A program made the translations under genes and the position numbers. DNA of 64,000 bases from the NCBI RefSeq assembly GCF_018143015.1, contig NC_054757.1, forward strand, positions 7,360,501 through 7,424,500, written 5' to 3'. Shown here one piece after another: positions 23,540 to 32,586 of this stretch (positions are counted from its first letter, which is position 1; each line of letters begins with the position of its first letter). This DNA is from Lytechinus variegatus. Taxonomy: Eukaryota; Echinodermata; Echinoidea; Temnopleuroida; Toxopneustidae. Under the pieces are notes generated by a model. It had not been told where the DNA came from and made no database searches. It saw only the letters and a program-made list of their open reading frames with translations.

Positions 23540-26500
23540 GCTAAAAGAGGGAATTTCTTTGCATGAACTGAAGTTGTACTTTCTGTCATATGATTACTGG
23601 AGTGGCAGCCACACGGATGGGAATACATTTTGTATGACGTGGTTTAGCCACAGTCGTTGGGCCTTTTCCTCTCGTTGAAAATTCAAATATAGGACGCACA
23701 GTGTTTAATGACACACGAAAAACATGGCGCCGAATGAGCCTTCGTTTTGCTACAGACTCACTGGATAGAATACAGATTTTTTTACGAAATCGGCTTACTT
23801 CGGAAAGAGACATCGCATTCATTCCCACTGCTACTGATACGAGAAGTACGCCGAGTATTGCCGAGAATCTCACGAGGTCCCGAATGGCTCCGATTGTCGA
23901 CTTCCAGATGACGAAGATGGCGTGGCAACTTGTGACGACTGAATGGAAGGTTCGGAACACGCACAATATCACGTCTATACCTGCAATGATAGTTTCAAGA
24001 TATTTTGCATATTTTTAGTGGAATATGAGTTTTATCGGCGCTTAGTTTGTAATAAAAAGTAACTCTTTATGACCATGATTATTGTAATGGATGTATTAAC
24101 AAATGGATAACTACTGAAGTAACATAAGCCTAGGCCTGACTATCTTCTCAATATATGTAGAGGATTAAAAGAGCGCATGAATCTTTCTGACAACTGATAT
24201 AAGAAAACATTACACATTCAAACAAACGACCAAATCGATTGCCCATTAGGTACTGCCATGCGAGACAGCTACCAGTACCGCATTCGTCTGATCGTTTTCA
24301 TGGTATTATTAAGACAAAAAAGGCAACGTTTCTGGAGTTTTCGCACAGTGACCCAGAAAGAACAAAGTAACATATCTGTCAAGTGACAAAGAACAGCTGG
24401 GAGATCTTTGTTGAAAATTTGTGAAACGGATTAGCAGTTTCGTCCTACGTTTTGGAGCAAACGAAAGAAAAACAAATATGTGTAGTTTTTTTTTTTTGGT
24501 CCAGGTGGGTGTTTCATAAAGCTGTTCGTAAGTTAAGAGCTACTTTAAAAACGACTGGTGATCCTTTCTTGTGGTAAATGGTACATTCATTGGCAATGGT
24601 TTAGAGCGTAAAAGGGATCACCAGTCGTTCTTAAAGTCGCTCTTAACTTACAAACAACTTTATGAAACGGACCCCAGAGTTTGTTTGTTTTATTTCCGTA
24701 TATAAAATAACAAATACAAAGTACATATACATATAACATGAGATGATGAGGTCAATGTTAAGATACAAGAATAAAAGGTAAGGCAATAAAGTTAATTATA
24801 CGGCTGGTAATCCATTTTCAGCTGCAATAATGCATTGCTGCTGGTCTTCCATGAAGCCATAGTCAAGAATGAAACTCCTCTTTTGATTGACCAATTTTCG
24901 AGGAAGACTTCTTGGTTGCGCTTTGTCATGATGGGGATTTGACAGTGCAGTTTCTATGTCCTTGAATCCGTCGTCTGCTGTGAAGCGAAAACTCCCTATT
25001 GACATAAATGGCGAGGCTCAAGGGTACATGATGTGACCAATCATCACACTAAGATCCGTTGTCACTACGTTTCATATCATCCGTGATGACTTGAACTAAT
25101 TAAAGTCAAGGATGTCCGTTTACACTCTAAAAAATTAAGTGCTAATTCAGCTCTTAAAGAGCGTGTATAGTGACTGCACTTCGGAGTGCTGATTTTTCGC
25201 GTTCAAATTTGAACTAGACAAATCAGCACTCCGAAGTGCAGTCACTATACACGCTCTTTAAGAGCTGAATTAGCACTTCATTTTTTAGAGTGTAGGTATC
25301 CATGATTTATTTTATTTATTTATTTATTTAATAGGTCTTCTTTATACAGGGTAGCCCTTTCAATATCGAGTTTTGTTCTGCCAAGGGGCCCTGTCTATAG
25401 GATAAAAACATTTAAAATATACACAATTAATTACAAAGTAAAACCTTACATAATACATGATAATAATAAACAAAATAGCATTATACTTCGGATATTAATC
25501 ACATTTACGTATAAACATCGACACACACGAGCAATCAAGGGAAATCAATGCTACTAATCAGGGGAGCGTTTCATCAATATTTTCATCCGACAAGTTGTCA
25601 GCTCTGACATCTTTCCATGATTTTGATTGGCTGAGAGGCACTGTTCCTATGGTAACTGTCGGATGAAATGGGACTTGTCGGATAAAACGTCCGACAAGTC
25701 CTTTCATGAAACGCCCCCACCCTCCTGAAATTGCATCAGTAGATGAATTCAATTATCTTAGGAAAGTATGATTATTAGTCTTACCGCACAAAGCATTGGA
25801 TATGATGACTGGATGATTCCATTCCGCGCAACTCCAGGATGTACATTGCATCGCCATGTTGGATTCGACGACCGACTGAGCTATCTTGCCGGGTGTGTAA
25901 CCCTGTGAATAAATAAGTTAAAACAAAACATTGCTTTCATGAATTCACTTGCAGTCATACTATATTCTGAGAGATGACACTCGTAATTAACATGTTATTA
26001 CTATGGAAGCATGCAAGAGTCCGTCAAAAAAACGGATATACATCGTGTCGTAATTCAATTTACCACACGACGTAATTATTTACGTCGTGAAGTAATTCGA
26101 AATACCACACGACGTAATTATTTATGTCGTGTAGTAATTCGAATTACTACACGACGTATCTCCGTGTTTTTGACGGTCTCCTGCTTCCATATATTACTAT
26201 ACGCCAACTCGTTATGGAACATTTTATGATGTAAAACTGAAATAACAAACTGATGCTAAAATATAGCCATGAATGCTATGCTACTAGGTCTTATCAAAAT
26301 TTCATCTTTTTAACGTCTTTCCTCTCCTAAAACATATATGCATTTATATTAAATATTTTGACCCTGCCTAGAGCTTTTATAGGCATCTTGTTTAATTCTT
26401 GTTGGAAAGACATGATCGTGAAATAGAAATCAAAAGCCACTTTCACAAATCGTGAATTATCTACTGAGTATACAAGTCTGTATCGCTATCTTATGAAGAT

Positions 26501-29060
26501 AGAACATAATTATACGCAATATACTTTTGTGAAATCGGATTCAGTCTTTTGACATGTTTAAGCATGGAAGGCCTATGCAATGACATATGTTTTCAAACTA
26601 TAAATTGTGTTTAGAACATAGAGATTATACTCATTTGCATATAATCTATACGGATAATAAAAAAAATATATTTTGCTTCCAATCCGTAAGCACAAGCAAC
26701 CTTGAGTGCAAATAATGGAACGTTTTAATAAATATATTCTACGACCCTATTCGAGATAATATTCACTTTAATAACACGCCAACAATGCAATTATGTTGAT
26801 ATAATACCTCATCTATTACGTTGGTTTGATTAATGAAACTATTACAGCTTAATAAATCGGTGATTTAGCACACCATTAAACCACAAATGAGAGGTTATTA
26901 AATTTGTTAGTTTAATTTTCACCACACCATTACTGACTTGGCATGGTACTTTGTCATATAAGTATAATCAAAACTCCCCGCACACAGGAACCAAAATTGA
27001 CAAGCAAAAAAAAGTTATCAACTAAAAATTTAGGGGGAACTGTCCCCCCCCCCCCCCCCGTTTCCGCCGCCTATGGTGCCTAGCCAATTAACATGTATAG
27101 CCGAAAGTAAGTCAATAGAATCTATAAGAAAGAAAGCAATTTTGAACAAAACACATGCACAAGCTAGAAATTTACGAATAAATTTTAGAGCAAAGACATA
27201 ATCTTACTTGCGCACGTCCAATCCAGTCGCTGGCGACGAAAGCAAAGCACAGAGTTATGATGATAATCTCAGCCACGTTCATCTGATACTTGATGAACTT
27301 TATGAAACCACGGGAGAAAATTTCTTGCACGTGCTTCCAGACCATACCTATAAAATTGAGAAGAAAGAAATAGCCAGAATTGAAATTGATGGGGGCGGTG
27401 GTGACAGTGATGGAAAGATGATAATGATAATGGATGATAATAGTGACGATGATGATGACGGTGATGATGATAATGTACATGGTGGTTATAATGATGATGA
27501 AGATGGTGGTTTTGATGATAATGAAGATGAGGAGATGATGACGCTTGTGATGATGATGATGATGATAAGGATGGTGGTGTTGGCGATGATGATGATGGTG
27601 ATGCTGATGACGATAATGATGACGACGACGATGATGATATTGATGATGATGTTGATGATGATGATGATGCTGATGATGATGATGATGAAGATGATGATGA
27701 TGATGATAATGACAAATACAAGGTTGTTCTTGTTAACATTGGTAATGCCCCTAAATGATTATCACATGACGTTTCATTGTGTTAGGGCCAGTGGCACATT
27801 CGATGTTGGAGAGGAAATCAAAAGCCTTTGATGTCCATTACTTACCTACACAATGCACCGCGATGAGAACATGTACGCAGTAGATTGGATAAGAATGATC
27901 TTGCAGATCCAAATAAGAGTTCATAGATACGAAGATCAGGAGCGTTACATCAGAACCAAACAACATCCAGAGCTTAATGTGCCTGGGAAACAAATTTTAA
28001 GAGTTTTTACGATTGATCCGATCAACCTCAACTATATGGAGATCCATCAACGTCATAATTTTTTCTTGAAATTTGCACGATGTCCTTTGTAAACAAAGAG
28101 AAGCACAGTGAATTTTCAAGAAAACTATGAATGTATGAATATATATCATATCAAGAATATTTTTGGAACAAACATGTGTTTTAGATGTTGACGTTGCTGG
28201 CTTTCCATAGTTGTGATTGATTGGATCAATCGGAACTCTTCGTGAGATGAGACCATAGAGATGTATACTAATTACTATTATAAGTATATATCTCTATGGA
28301 TGAGACCCAGAAGACCCTAATGATCATGCACACATAATTATTCACACCCTCTATGAAGAACACATTGTCCACAAGTGTGTTCGCAATGTGGACCAAATTG
28401 TAAAATCATATCCATGATCTCATGATGTTGAACTGTTTAATTATGAGATTCACAGAGTTCGAAATGTTAACACACTGTGGAAATACTGTGAACACGTTTA
28501 CTGTGGAAGTTTTCACTGTGGAAAATTATTTTCACTTTGACAATTTTTTTACTGACCTATATTGGAATTCGATCATTTTGTTTCCTTAAACTTTTTTTAA
28601 AGTCCGTCAATATTTGAGTTTAAAAAATACGCATCGATTATTGTCAGACCAAATGGTCATTGTTGTCGGTTTAGTCGGTGTAGGCCAACTATCATCGTTT
28701 CTTTTTATAATTCTCGACAGTATTGTTATGAGCAATATTATTAATATCATCACCAATATTACTTCAAAGAATTTCATAACTTACGGTGTTTCGAGAAGCC
28801 TAGTCAAGAAATCTCCCTGATACGCAAGGAAGACCACGCTGATGAAAGGGTAGGCGATCACGAGAAGCGATGTCATGAGAAACATTCGGAGGTTCGATGT
28901 CGAGGCGAAGACTTGGTAGAAGGCGAAAGACATTGCTTTCTGGGAATACGCATGCGCGACAAACTAAGACAGACGTGTAATTAAAAAAGAGATCGGTGAA
29001 GAAAAGAGAGAGAAGAAATTATGAGAGATGGTGGCAGAGGAGGGAGAGAGAGAGGAGAGC

Positions 29061-29091
<31 letters not shown>

Positions 29092-32000
29092 AAGAAAGAA
29101 AGAAAGAAAGGAAGGAAGGATTACGTAATAAGATAATTACGTAATGAAATGTGAAATCTGAAATAAAATTAAAATTTCATTCATGTACCTCATGAAGATT
29201 AGATATTGTTTCACGTAGTTTTTATCAAAATTGTTTTATAATTATTTTATCATTTTGAACTTTATTCGTGTGAAAATCTGATCTGTTTTGTTAACGAGAT
29301 ATTGAATGATTAAAAAAACTAAGTGTCTTCGGGTCTTACGTCTTTCTGCTGATATTTGATAGCTGTCTCGACCTTGGACATCGGGTTCTTTGATGGGGTC
29401 CCGTTTTGAGTGAAAAGAGTTTGAAGCTGGGGTGAATATGACAATGATATAAATTTTGTTTATTATTAGTCATCGTAAAGGTAGTGTGTCACAATGGAAT
29501 TTTCAAATAAGACAAAGTTTTAATGACTTATCCGACTTATTATACCGAATTATTCGATAACCTTTACCGCACCCGTTTGGTATACACTGTTAGAAAAATT
29601 GTCCTTGAAATAAAAGAAGTTTCTGCAGTAGAGTCTCGAGAACATCTGTGATCTTACCAGATTGCATAATCTTACATTATATCATGTCAAATTACAGGAA
29701 ATCAGTATTTGGTGCATGGAACCTTACAAATTTCCCTAAATAAAATAGCCTTTTCCCATTTTTAAACAGACCTGTTCTGTTAACATGGTTAAATTGCATG
29801 AAAAATTCCCGTGTTATGAATTTACAGAATGGTTCTGTTATTGCTTTCTACAAAATCTTCTTTTTTCTGTAAAATCAGTTTCTAACAGTGTAGGCCTTTT
29901 TCAGGGTAGAAAAGGACTATGGATAGGCGTCTAAAGTCGATTTTTGTTTCATTAGTCGTTCATGAAACGGCACCGTAAATTTACGAAGGTTCAGCTTAGA
30001 GCGAAGGTGAAAATAAGTCGTCATCATTATTCCCGAATACGTCAATTGCTTTTTCAACAAGAAACGTATTCGTCGACAAAAATGTTAAATGTTCGCAATA
30101 GACCTAAGTTTTTAGTTTTGGCTCAGATATGACAGGGGTCAAAATAATATTGTCGTGAAAATTAGTATGACAATTCACATTCATGATTTTAAGTAGAGAG
30201 AACAGTCACTGTATTTTGCGACAATTACCTCAACAGAAGATTCGAGATGATTTAATAATGATGCTGAAAATCGTTCGACTTTCTCCGCCATGCCAAAGAA
30301 TTCGGCGTTAAACTCTTCCCAGTCGTTTCCCAATTCTCTCAGCTCTTGACTCAATCTAAACGCGTTATCGAGGGGGTCAGGGTGGACAAGGCCCAGATAA
30401 GCCTCCGATGAAACGGCTCGATAGTAATCTAACAGACACACGACATCAGTAAGGGTTGCAGTGGATTTCTGACTAGCTTTTGGCTTGGTTAACAGTGACA
30501 CACCGGCTTTCAGAAGACTCTGTTAAGTTTCGATATTAGAAATCATACTTTAACAATGCTTAGTAAAATACATTATGCTATGTCACACAATACGTTGTGT
30601 AATATTATTTTGGCATAATTCGATTTAGGGAAAATCTTTTATTTTTAAATCTTAATAAATTGCTTTGAGTGCAATATTAAATTCAATATTTTTTTCGTAA
30701 AATGGAGTTCATGAGGTTATCGACAGAAATAAAGTTGAGATATTTTGCTATGGTGTGTAAATCATATAATTTAAATGTTCCTGAAATAGTTAAGCGCAGA
30801 ATTTCCCCTTTGCTTGCGGCTGGTTGTAATAGAAACATTGAGCCATGCACAGACTTCTCTTCTTTTTTTTTTAACCCATTTCCCCTATTTTCTTATTTCT
30901 CTTTTGATTACAATGATTTGAACGAGGATGTTTTTAAAAATAAAATAATTGTGGATTTGAAACTTACCTCGACAATTTGGAAGTTATTTTTCATACCGGA
31001 GAGTTTCAAAGGGGACATTTCTGGATGAAAATCATCATTTTTGCTCCGACATTCCAAAACGGACTCCATCTCCTAAATGAATAAAAACAGGTGCAGTAAT
31101 GATCCTTATCCTTTGTTTGAGCGAAAGGGCTACACTACCTCCATGCAGCACTGGAGTAAAAAAATAGCCGTCTGAAGCATTTAGCACTGGTGTTAAATTC
31201 AGGTGTTATAATACTTAGTGGTGTTAGCCAGCATTATACAGTCTTCTTTTAACACTAGGATGTATGAAACCTGAGGGTGAACTTCTTCTTTAACACTGAC
31301 TTGCGTCACTCTTTTGTTGGCTTTTTCGTAGACTTTAGCAGAAATCCCCCGGCCAAGTCAACTGGTTTAAAAAAATGGGACCTTCTGTGTAAAATAATAT
31401 TGATTTGCCAATACAACGACCAATTTAAAACCCCATGCCCCTGAAGTGATCGCCTTTTCTCTCTGTTTAAACCTGATCAGTTTTACAAATGAAATAAATG
31501 TGACTTTCCCAATTTTTATTTGGAATTTTTTAATGTTTATTTAGTTTAGGCCTCTCATTAAGTTGCTGACATTTCCTATAGTATGTCTGGTTACTTTGAA
31601 AAACTTTCTTTAAGCAATGCATTTAGGGACAACTATTCACGTCTTCAAATGAAAACAGCTCGATATATAGATATCACAATAAAACAATGCTTTAATCTTT
31701 TTCCATGTCCTTGATTAAAATAGTAGAAAATGTTAGGTTATTAAGAGAATGTTCACTTACTTCAGGAGGGAGAGTCATGGCGTAGTTGCAGATAAGAAGA
31801 CTCCCTTCGTGCCACGATGTCGCGATCGACCTCAAAAGAGCATCTCCTAATGGGATTCTCGCATCCATTAAACTCTCCAGCATTGCTAGTATGAAACATA
31901 CAGAACGGTAATATTTGTAATGTTAAACGCGAATTGCACAAGAAAGTACGGTTTATCAAAATAACATTAAAGATCGTTACAATTATCGATTCACTCAATT

Positions 32001-32586
32001 TTGCATCAGAAAAAAATCTGCTCATGCCTTCAGAGTGAGTTTGTTCATTCTACATCATTTTTGGTAATCATTTGAACTTTGAACATTTTGTTATCGAACT
32101 TGATTTAAGACAAAATTTGTCTCATGTCGTTGCACATTAATCAGTCACAAAATCAAAATCTTCAAATCGTTGACACTATTGTTGAAAAAACATCTTTTCA
32201 GCATAAAATAAACTGTTTCACTTCATCCACTGCACATGTTGAATGAGTAGTATCATTTTTTTTTATTAAAAAAAATATGAAAGCATAATTATTTATCATA
32301 ATACAAGTAAAAGACTGAATTATTTCTTACGTAAGAATCCACCTTCGATCACGTAGTCATATGTTGACCTTCCAATTTCATCCTGAAAGTCCTTCTGAAC
32401 TTGTTTCAATTTAATGTCTTGTAAGATTTCTCCAACTGCCGTCACGTCACCAACTTCAATGGCACCAAAGAGCGCCCTCTCAAAATCTTCAGATATTGGA
32501 GACTCCTCCTCCTCCTCCTGAGAACCATCCTCACTTGGTGTATCTACCTCTTTCATTTCGATGACTTCTACCTTTCCCATGTCCAT
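17877..32586 (-). CDS. TRPC-like cation channel, 16 exons
   Basis: Canonical TRP channel subunit, a tetrameric non-selective Ca2+/Na+-permeable channel of the plasma membrane, typically gated downstream of phospholipase C (family knowledge). I joined 16 exons with matching phases into 859 residues, within the usual TRPC range of 800-1000. Order: short N-terminus; ankyrin-type helices (about 25-165); TRP_2-type domain (163-288) leading into KDFVAHAYSQ, like the family KEFVAHPNCQQ; transmembrane segments from about 310 to 545; turret with two cysteines (549, 558); pore helix TLYWALFAV (574-582); S6 ending near 625; TRP box EWKF (639-642) and LPPPFN (658-663); C-terminal coiled coil (about 702-800). 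Pore sequence departs from the LFW consensus (LYW). Subtype within TRPC cannot be assigned. Exon borders are read from splice consensus, not transcript data. Confidence 0.88.
18664..18779 (-). CDS. TRPC exon 15 (residues 702-740)
   Basis: Acceptor GTTATCAG behind a T-rich tract, donor GTCAGT, phase 0 in, 2 out. Encodes DIIRKLLERYQDQRRAS and LTVEDLRILKEDFRSLR, closely paralleling TRPC4/5 'VMxRLIKRYVxxxQ...EGELKEIKQDISSLR', the conserved C-terminal helix entering the coiled coil. Confidence 0.8.
18896..19132 (-). mobile_element. tRNA-derived SINE, family A, copy 1
   Basis: On the minus strand: a tRNA-like head (GTAGACCGTCCGTCTCACAA, then GGTCGGGAGTTCAAGCCCC) followed by a body with GACGTTAAAAGATGGGA, ATTAAAGGGATATAGCC and GGCGCTGCACAGCGGCTGCC. 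It is nearly identical in layout to 59978-60224. Located in the TRPC intron between exons 14 and 15. Confidence 0.8.
19140..19262. repeat. (GAT)n microsatellite
   Basis: Irregular GAT/GGT trinucleotide run next to the SINE head. The overlapping Asp-, Met- or His-rich reading frames are repeat artefacts. Confidence 0.9.
19424..19845. repeat. Degenerate tandem repeat, CTTCGCGCTCGCATT core
   Basis: At least four degraded units spaced about 110-130 bp apart, each with a core like GCTTCGCGCTCGCATTAT followed by TGATTAGTGAGATACATAT-like sequence: cores near 19499, 19619, 19728 and 19826. Lies in the TRPC intron between exons 14 and 15. Single related phrases occur near 16440 and 56565. Confidence 0.6.
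19994..20032 (-). CDS. TRPC exon 14 (residues 689-701, 39 nt)
   Basis: A small 13-codon exon (DEARSEDGDRAGK) between acceptor TATAAAG and donor GTAACT, phase 0 both sides. Because it is symmetric it could be a cassette exon; exon 13 can also join exon 15 in frame. Inferred only from splice sites and its highly charged composition, typical of the TRPC C-terminal linker. Confidence 0.5.
21020..21184 (-). CDS. TRPC exon 13 (residues 634-688, TRP box)
   Basis: Acceptor CTAACAG, donor GTACGT, phase 0 both sides. Encodes DMEWKFGRAQLWL and TDLPPPFNLIP, the TRP domain and proline motif that define canonical TRP channels. Reading through the donor would add 17 residues and stop at 20966, a possible short isoform. 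Confidence 0.92.
21565..21784. mobile_element. Palindromic repeat, GACTCGGAGT-type
   Basis: Left TTTGAACTCCGAGTCAAAG and right CTTTGACTCGG plus CAAATTTGACTCC are inverted relative to each other; the right end reads TTAAGAGTGTA. Probable MITE related to the TA-flanked CACTCT elements. It stops about 11 bp from the exon 12 donor. Confidence 0.45.
21795..21993 (-). CDS. TRPC exon 12 (residues 567-633, pore and S6)
   Basis: Acceptor CGACACAG, donor GTATAT, phase 2 in, 0 out. Pore helix SMLTLYWALFAV, then a short acidic loop (SSDDDTIF, candidate outer-pore cation site), then S6 (AYFILAVVIGLNLFIALLTT; family VVLLNMLIAMxNNSYQ). A palindromic repeat abuts the donor side (21565-21784). Confidence 0.88.
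22271..22441 (-). mobile_element. tRNA-derived SINE, family B, copy 2
   Basis: Inverse of the element at 15893-16085: on the minus strand it starts GCGATATAGCTCAGTCGG, then CTAGTGCCCTTTGGTAAGG and GACCTTAAGCCGTTGAG. Located in the TRPC intron between exons 11 and 12. Confidence 0.75.
22697..23007. mobile_element. Foldback MITE, GGTCCGTATTCTGATAGC ends
   Basis: Arms GGTCCGTATTCTGATAGCAG and its inverse (GCTATCAGAACACGGGCC) enclose about 310 bp. Inner parts, AACTTAAACTCAGG and CCCGAGTTTAAGTT, also pair. Between TRPC exons 11 and 12. Confidence 0.7.
23139..23218 (-). CDS. TRPC exon 11 (residues 541-567, turret)
   Basis: An 80-nt exon inferred from strong sites (TTCCACAG acceptor, GTAAGT donor) and phase 0 in, 2 out. 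It encodes LHAHPSQSCLNGL then PCNILRKRF, a hydrophilic loop with two cysteines where TRPC channels carry a disulphide-bearing extracellular turret. Including it also lets exon 12 use its better CACAG acceptor in phase, which supports it being real. Confidence 0.7.
23340..23542 (+). mobile_element. LINE (L2-like) 3' tail
   Basis: Ends AGATGGCGCTATAGAAATGCC followed by (ATT)n, like the tails at 8430-8485 and 15130-15152. Only the 3' end is present, in the TRPC intron between exons 10 and 11 and antisense to the gene. Left limit uncertain. Confidence 0.5.
23799..23980 (-). CDS. TRPC exon 10 (residues 480-540, S4-S5)
   Basis: Acceptor ATTGCAG, donor GTAAGC, phase 1 in, 0 out. Encodes S4 (VILCVFRTFHSVV), the S4-S5 linker (STIGAIRDLVRF; family GPLQISLGRMxxDIxKF) and S5 (AILGVLLVSVAVGMNAM). 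Confidence 0.85.
24499..24676. mobile_element. Foldback MITE, GTTTCATAAAG ends
   Basis: Ends GGTCCAGGTGGGTGTTTCAT and TTTATGAAACGGACCCC are inverted; the arms AAGTTAAGAGCTACTTTAA and TTAAAGTCGCTCTTAACTT pair, as do ACGACTGGTGATCC and GGATCACCAGTCGT. About 178 bp, hairpin-forming. Confidence 0.7.
25123..25292. mobile_element. Near-perfect palindromic MITE flanked by TA
   Basis: CACTCTAAAAAATTAAGTGC begins the left arm and the right arm is almost its exact inverse (GCACTTCATTTTTTAGAGTG), 170 bp with arms of about 78 bp, flanked by TA on both sides. Tc1/mariner-type target site. High arm identity suggests recent mobility or ongoing arm conversion. Confidence 0.85.
25305..25500 (-). mobile_element. 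LINE 3' tail, GGGCTACCCTG type
   Basis: On the minus strand: GGGCCCCTTGGCAGAAC, then GGGCTACCCTGTATAAAGAAG and an (AAATA)n tail. This tail resembles the 3' end of the SINE at 49781-49998, suggesting it is the 3' end of the LINE that mobilises that SINE. Confidence 0.5.
25561..25719 (+). mobile_element. MITE family D, copy 1
   Basis: Ends GGGGAGCGTTTCATCA and TTTCATGAAACGCCCCC are inverted. The interior includes CCGACAAGTTGTCAG, ATTTTGATTGGCTGAG and CTATGGTAACTGTCGGATG. Copy 2 at 55254-55410 has the same interior. Confidence 0.75.
25785..25902 (-). CDS. TRPC exon 9 (residues 441-480)
   Basis: Acceptor TTCACAG, donor GTAAGA, phase 0 in, 1 out. Encodes WNHPVIISNALC, matching the TRPC phrase 'W.PSDPQIISEGLYA' before S4. 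Confidence 0.78.
26005..26188. mobile_element. Foldback with iterated CACGACGTAATTA motif
   Basis: Arms GGAAGCATGCAAGAGTCC... and ...GACGGTCTCCTGCTTCC are inverted. The interior holds about five copies of CACGACGTAAT or its inverse. ATTACTAT occurs on both flanks (25997-26004 and 26193-26200), a possible 8-bp target duplication. In the TRPC intron between exons 8 and 9. Confidence 0.65.
26230..27207. other. TRPC intron 8 remainder, no gene seen
   Basis: AT-rich intron sequence. Around 26985-27080 is a degraded GC-poor repeat (AAAAAAAGTTATCAACTAAA, then a poly-C tract and CCGCCGCCTATGG) that resembles 41990-42090. Confidence 0.4.
27208..27347 (-). CDS. TRPC exon 8 (residues 394-440, S2-S3)
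   Basis: Acceptor TTATAG, donor GTAAGA, phase 1 in, 0 out. Encodes GMVWKHVQEIFSRGFIKFIK, the diagnostic TRPC S2-S3 linker (family GxIWxExKEIxxxG), then the S3 helix NVAEIIIITLCFAFVAS. Its acceptor lies about 50 nt from the trinucleotide microsatellite that fills the intron. Confidence 0.88.
27395..27715. repeat. (GAT)n microsatellite
   Basis: About 320 bp of GAT/GGT/GAC triplets that make up most of the 498-nt TRPC intron between exons 7 and 8. Long Asp-, Met- or Ser-rich frames on both strands are artefacts. Confidence 0.95.
27846..27982 (-). CDS. TRPC exon 7 (residues 348-394, S1-S2)
   Basis: Acceptor TTTCCCAG, donor GTAAGT, phase 2 in, 1 out. Two hydrophobic stretches: VTLLIFVSMNSYL and IYCVHVLIAVHCVG. 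Confidence 0.8.
28092..28784. other. TRPC intron 6, no gene seen
   Basis: AT-rich. A small hairpin sits at 28250-28300 (CCATAGAGATGTATAC paired with GTATATATCTCTATGG). Otherwise nothing recognised. Confidence 0.4.
28785..28963 (-). CDS. TRPC exon 6 (residues 289-348, pre-S1/S1)
   Basis: Acceptor GTCTTAG, donor GTAAGT, phase 0 in and 2 out. Starts FVAHAYSQKAMSFAFYQVF and includes a hydrophobic segment LRMFLMTSLLVIAYPFISVV, the first membrane helix region. Confidence 0.88.
29056..29118. repeat. (GAAA)n microsatellite
   Basis: Purine-only AGAA/GAAA/GGAA run in the TRPC intron between exons 5 and 6; preceded by a wider purine-rich stretch from 28990. Confidence 0.9.
29340..29426 (-). CDS. TRPC exon 5 (residues 260-288)
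   Basis: Acceptor CCCCAG, donor GTAAGA, phase 0. Encodes SKVETAIKYQQKD, matching family LARLKLAIKYNQKE, immediately before the FVAHA of exon 6. Confidence 0.85.
29585..29890. mobile_element. MITE flanked by TA, CACTGTTAGAAA ends
   Basis: 306 bp between CACTGTTAGAAA and TTTCTAACAGTG, with TA on both sides (29583-29584, 29891-29892). The interior includes GCAGTAGAGTCTCGAGAACA, also found in the disrupted copy at 60391-60969. Located in the TRPC intron between exons 4 and 5. Confidence 0.8.
30229..30519 (-). CDS. TRPC exon 4 (residues 163-259)
   Basis: Acceptor TTAACAG, donor GTAATT, phase 0 both sides. Contains LLDYYRAVSSEAYLGLVHPD and FRLSQELRELGNDWEEF, the TRP_2 linker-helix signature (family: YRALASPAYISL, ELSNELAxLAxxExEF). 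Confidence 0.88.
30968..31072 (-). CDS. TRPC exon 3 (residues 128-162)
   Basis: Acceptor TTTAG, donor GTAAGT, phase 0 both sides. Encodes DFHPEMSPLKLSGMKNNFQI, corresponding to the family ankyrin motif 'FxPDxTPLxLAAxxNNYEI'. Confidence 0.8.
31761..31885 (-). CDS. TRPC exon 2 (residues 86-127)
   Basis: Acceptor ACTAG, donor GTAAGT. Encodes MLESLMDARIPLGDALLRSI, matching the TRPC phrase 'xxxVxxGDALLxAI' in the ankyrin region. Phase 1 in, phase 0 out. Confidence 0.8.
32331..32586 (-). CDS. TRPC exon 1 (residues 1-85)
   Basis: Start ATG at 32584-32586 (MDMGKVEVIE) has A at -3 and G at +4. The frame is open upstream to an in-frame stop near 32725 but has no earlier ATG, so this start is favoured. 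The exon encodes an acidic stretch (EEEEE) followed by ERALFGAIEVGDVTAVGEIL, an ankyrin-type helix pair as at TRPC N-termini. It ends TTAC before GTAAGA, phase 1. The donor lies in a perfect palindrome TTCTTACGTAAGAA. Confidence 0.75.

Larger units (their letters stand above)
24018..25784. other. TRPC intron 9, repeat-rich
   Basis: Part of the intron between exons 9 and 10. It holds the foldback at 24499-24676, a probable minus-strand LINE tail around 24680-24800, the TA-flanked palindrome at 25123-25292, a LINE tail at 25305-25500 and the MITE at 25561-25719. The 69-codon frame at 24796-25005 resembles no family I know. Confidence 0.5.

Noticed and set aside
27208-27831. A 207-codon plus-strand frame rich in Asp and Met
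   Set aside because: Antisense of TRPC exon 8 followed by the GAT microsatellite; not a gene.
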